A stretch of 64,000 bases of DNA from Shinella yambaruensis (lineage in GTDB: Bacteria > Pseudomonadota > Alphaproteobacteria > Rhizobiales > Rhizobiaceae). Shown here one piece after another: positions 62,741 to 64,000 of this stretch. The stretch is from positions 472,346-536,345 of the forward strand of contig NZ_JALJCK010000001.1 of assembly GCF_022899355.1 (NCBI RefSeq), given 5' to 3'. The notes under the pieces were generated by a model. That model was not told where the DNA came from. It was given only the letters and a program-made list of their open reading frames with translations, and searched no databases. Made by a program: the position numbers and the translations under genes. Positions within the stretch are counted from its first letter, which is position 1. Each line of letters begins with the position of its first letter.

Positions 62741-63250
62741 ATGACGCGGTATGCAGCCCTTGGCACCGCCCTCACCCTGCTTTTCCTCGCCGGGCAGCCC
62801 GCCCTCGCGGACGAATCGCCGGTTGCGGAAACCATTACCTTCGTCGTCAGCACCGGCTTCTGGGAAGAACCGGTCGAGGCGGAGGAGGAAGGCGCAGCCG
62901 CCGCCAAGCCGGATACGGCCGAGACGAAGGAGGCCGCCGCCCTGCGCCGCGGCTACTACAAGCTGATCGCCGTGCGCCAGGCGGATGGCACGGCACAGGT
63001 CCATCTCCAGCAGATCGAGGCGACCGCCGACGGCCCGAAGATCGCCTCCTCGACGGTGCTGGACGAATTCTCGGCGATGAAGCCCTATGTCACGGACATA
63101 AGGCCGGAAAACTCCTCCGGCATCACCACGCAGCCGGGACTGTTCGCGACGGTCTACCTGAAGACCGATCCCAACGCCGCCGAGCCGGAGGGCTGGACGG
63201 TGCTGATCGACGATCTCGGCGAGATCAAGATCGAGCGGGCGACGAACTGA
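62741..63250 (+). CDS. Exported protein of unknown function
   Basis: A 169-residue protein. MTRYAALGTALTLLFLAG and the following QPALA form a signal peptide with cleavage near residue 23, so the mature protein is periplasmic. A Glu/Ala-rich linker (about 45-65) separates a short N-terminal strand region (TITFVVSTGFW) from a beta-rich C-terminal domain (YYKLIAVRQADGTAQVHLQQ, and VLIDDLGEIKIER). It starts 35 bp after nadK, with ACAGGAG before the ATG, and may share its transcript. No family was recognised. Confidence 0.75.
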   Translation: MTRYAALGTALTLLFLAGQPALADESPVAETITFVVSTGFWEEPVEAEEEGAAAAKPDTAETKEAAALRRGYYKLIAVRQADGTAQVHLQQIEATADGPKIASSTVLDEFSAMKPYVTDIRPENSSGITTQPGLFATVYLKTDPNAAEPEGWTVLIDDLGEIKIERATN

Positions 63251-63282
63251 GAACGGGCGCCCGTCACACTCTCCTCCGTCAT

Positions 63283-63301
63283 CCTCGGGCTTGACCCGAG
63301 G
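63283..63301. repeat. Short palindromic element (CCTCGGG / CCCGAGG)
   Basis: CCTCGGG (63283-63289) and CCCGAGG (63295-63301) flank CTTGA. The surrounding CGTCATCCTCGGGCTTGACC resembles a dispersed intergenic palindromic repeat that is frequent in rhizobial genomes; membership is from general knowledge and is not proven here. Confidence 0.5.
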
Positions 63302-63326
63302 AGAGGTTGTGAGGCTATCGAACGAC

Positions 63327-63349
63327 AACGGGCGCCGAAGCGCCCGTTT
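63327..63349. terminator. Terminator between the exported-protein gene and prfB
   Basis: AACGGGCGC (63327-63335) and GCGCCCGTT (63340-63348) are perfect arms around CGAA, a stable tetraloop (TTCG on the other strand), followed by a short T-run on the plus strand. It separates two convergent genes. Confidence 0.75.
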
Positions 63350-63371
63350 CCCGTTTCAATGCCGTCCGACG

Positions 63372-64000
63372 TCAGTTCAGGTCGTCCACGACCGCATCGG
63401 CACCGCCGTTGACGCGGTGGGCGAGTGCGGCTTCCATGAATTCGTCGAGCTCGCCGTCGAGCACGTCCGAGGGGGCCGTGCTTTCGACGCCGGTCCGCAG
63501 GTCCTTGACCAGTTGGTAGGGCTGGAGGACGTAGGAGCGGATCTGGTGGCCCCAGCCGATATCCGTCTTGGAGGCGGCTTCGGCGTTGGCGGCTTCCTCG
63601 CGCTTCTTCAGCTCGGCCTCGTAAAGGCGCGCGCGCAGCATGTCCCAGGCCTTGGCGCGGTTCTTGTGCTGCGAGCGCTCCTGCTGGCAGGCGACCACGA
63701 TGCCGGTCGGGATGTGCGTGATGCGCACGGCCGAGTCGGTCGTGTTGACGTGCTGGCCGCCAGCGCCCGACGAGCGGTAGGTGTCGATTCGGCAGTCGCT
63801 TTCGTTGACCTCGATGTTGATCGATTCGTCGACGACCGGATAGACCCAGATCGACGAGAACGAGGTGTGGCGGCGCGCATTGCTGTCATAGGGCGAGATG
63901 CGCACCAAGCGGTGCACGCCCGATTCGGTCTTCAGCCAGCCATAGGCGTTGTGGCCCTTGACGAGCATCGTCGCGGACTTGATGCCGGCCTCCTCGCCGT
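63372..64000 (-). CDS. prfB: Peptide chain release factor 2, C-terminal part (cut by the window edge)
   Basis: The 3' part of an RF2 gene, about 209 codons. It contains the GGQ peptidyl-tRNA hydrolysis motif in SGAGGQHVN. The stop-codon recognition region reads [14 protein letters not shown], with SPY at the place of the SPF tripeptide of E. coli RF2. [21 protein letters not shown] near the C-terminus is RF2-specific. The N-terminal part, including any programmed frameshift, lies outside the window. Confidence 0.95.
   Translation of the reverse strand, partial: GEEAGIKSATMLVKGHNAYGWLKTESGVHRLVRISPYDSNARRHTSFSSIWVYPVVDESINIEVNESDCRIDTYRSSGAGGQHVNTTDSAVRITHIPTGIVVACQQERSQHKNRAKAWDMLRARLYEAELKKREEAANAEAASKTDIGWGHQIRSYVLQPYQLVKDLRTGVESTAPSDVLDGELDEFMEAALAHRVNGGADAVVDDLN

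Overview
The window is high-GC DNA from an alphaproteobacterium, most probably a member of the Rhizobiaceae (Rhizobium / Shinella / Ensifer type). The grounds are the density of ABC uptake systems, the rhizobial-style housekeeping genes at the right end (rlmB, NAD kinase, prfB, tRNA-Gly, tRNA-Tyr, tRNA-Thr) and the FixK-type boxes. The genus is inferred from gene style, not from a database comparison. No rRNA, CRISPR array, phage or insertion sequence was seen.

Region A (1-16320) is sugar and polyol metabolism. A three-gene sugar importer without its own ATPase (259-3386) converges on a ROK regulator and a ketose 3-epimerase (3502-5658). An AraC regulator (6155-7111) precedes a ten-gene plus-strand operon (7343-16320). 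It holds a binding protein, two permeases, a small membrane protein, a sorbitol/xylitol-type dehydrogenase, an ATPase, three short-chain dehydrogenases (galactitol-DH-like, L-xylulose-reductase-like, ribitol-2-DH-like) and a PfkB kinase. This looks like a multi-pentitol/hexitol utilisation locus.

Region B (16445-32738) is the most interesting part. A minus-strand operon encodes a Liv-type binding protein, a crotonase-fold enzyme, a degenerate SDR, an acyl-CoA ligase, an iron ADH and a thioesterase. Divergent from it are the Liv ABC components. Next come a divergent coxG and an operon for a three-subunit molybdenum hydroxylase with a metallo-beta-lactamase-fold lactonase gene inserted between the small and large subunit genes. 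A tandem-domain HxlR regulator ends the block. A 17-bp motif recurs exactly in the two divergent promoter regions and approximately in front of the regulator, so the whole block looks like one regulon. It probably takes up a carboxylic acid, activates it to a CoA ester, hydroxylates it and opens a lactone. The logic resembles 2-furoate degradation, but the substrate is unknown.

Region C (32890-41534) holds a choline/betaine-type binding protein with an AdhP-type ADH and a BetI-like TetR, an orphan BrnA-like antitoxin and a thioredoxin-fold protein. It ends with an accessory FtsH and a PHA-synthase-like gene that diverge across a region with two FNR/FixK boxes.

Region D (41673-50813) is a minus-strand cluster: a PhzS-like flavin monooxygenase, an iron-type ABC importer with two paralogous binding proteins, a 4,5-dihydroxyphthalate-decarboxylase-like protein, a class II aldolase-family protein and a LysR regulator. 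It is probably an aromatic-acid pathway. Region E (51281-57901) is a polar amino-acid-type ABC operon ending in a choline-sulfatase-like sulfatase, with a divergent GntR regulator.

Region F (58120-64000) is conserved chromosomal backbone: tRNA-Gly(TCC), tRNA-Tyr(GTA), rlmB, azoreductase with divergent LysR, tRNA-Thr(TGT), a small conserved protein, NAD kinase, an exported protein and the 3' part of prfB, cut by the window edge.
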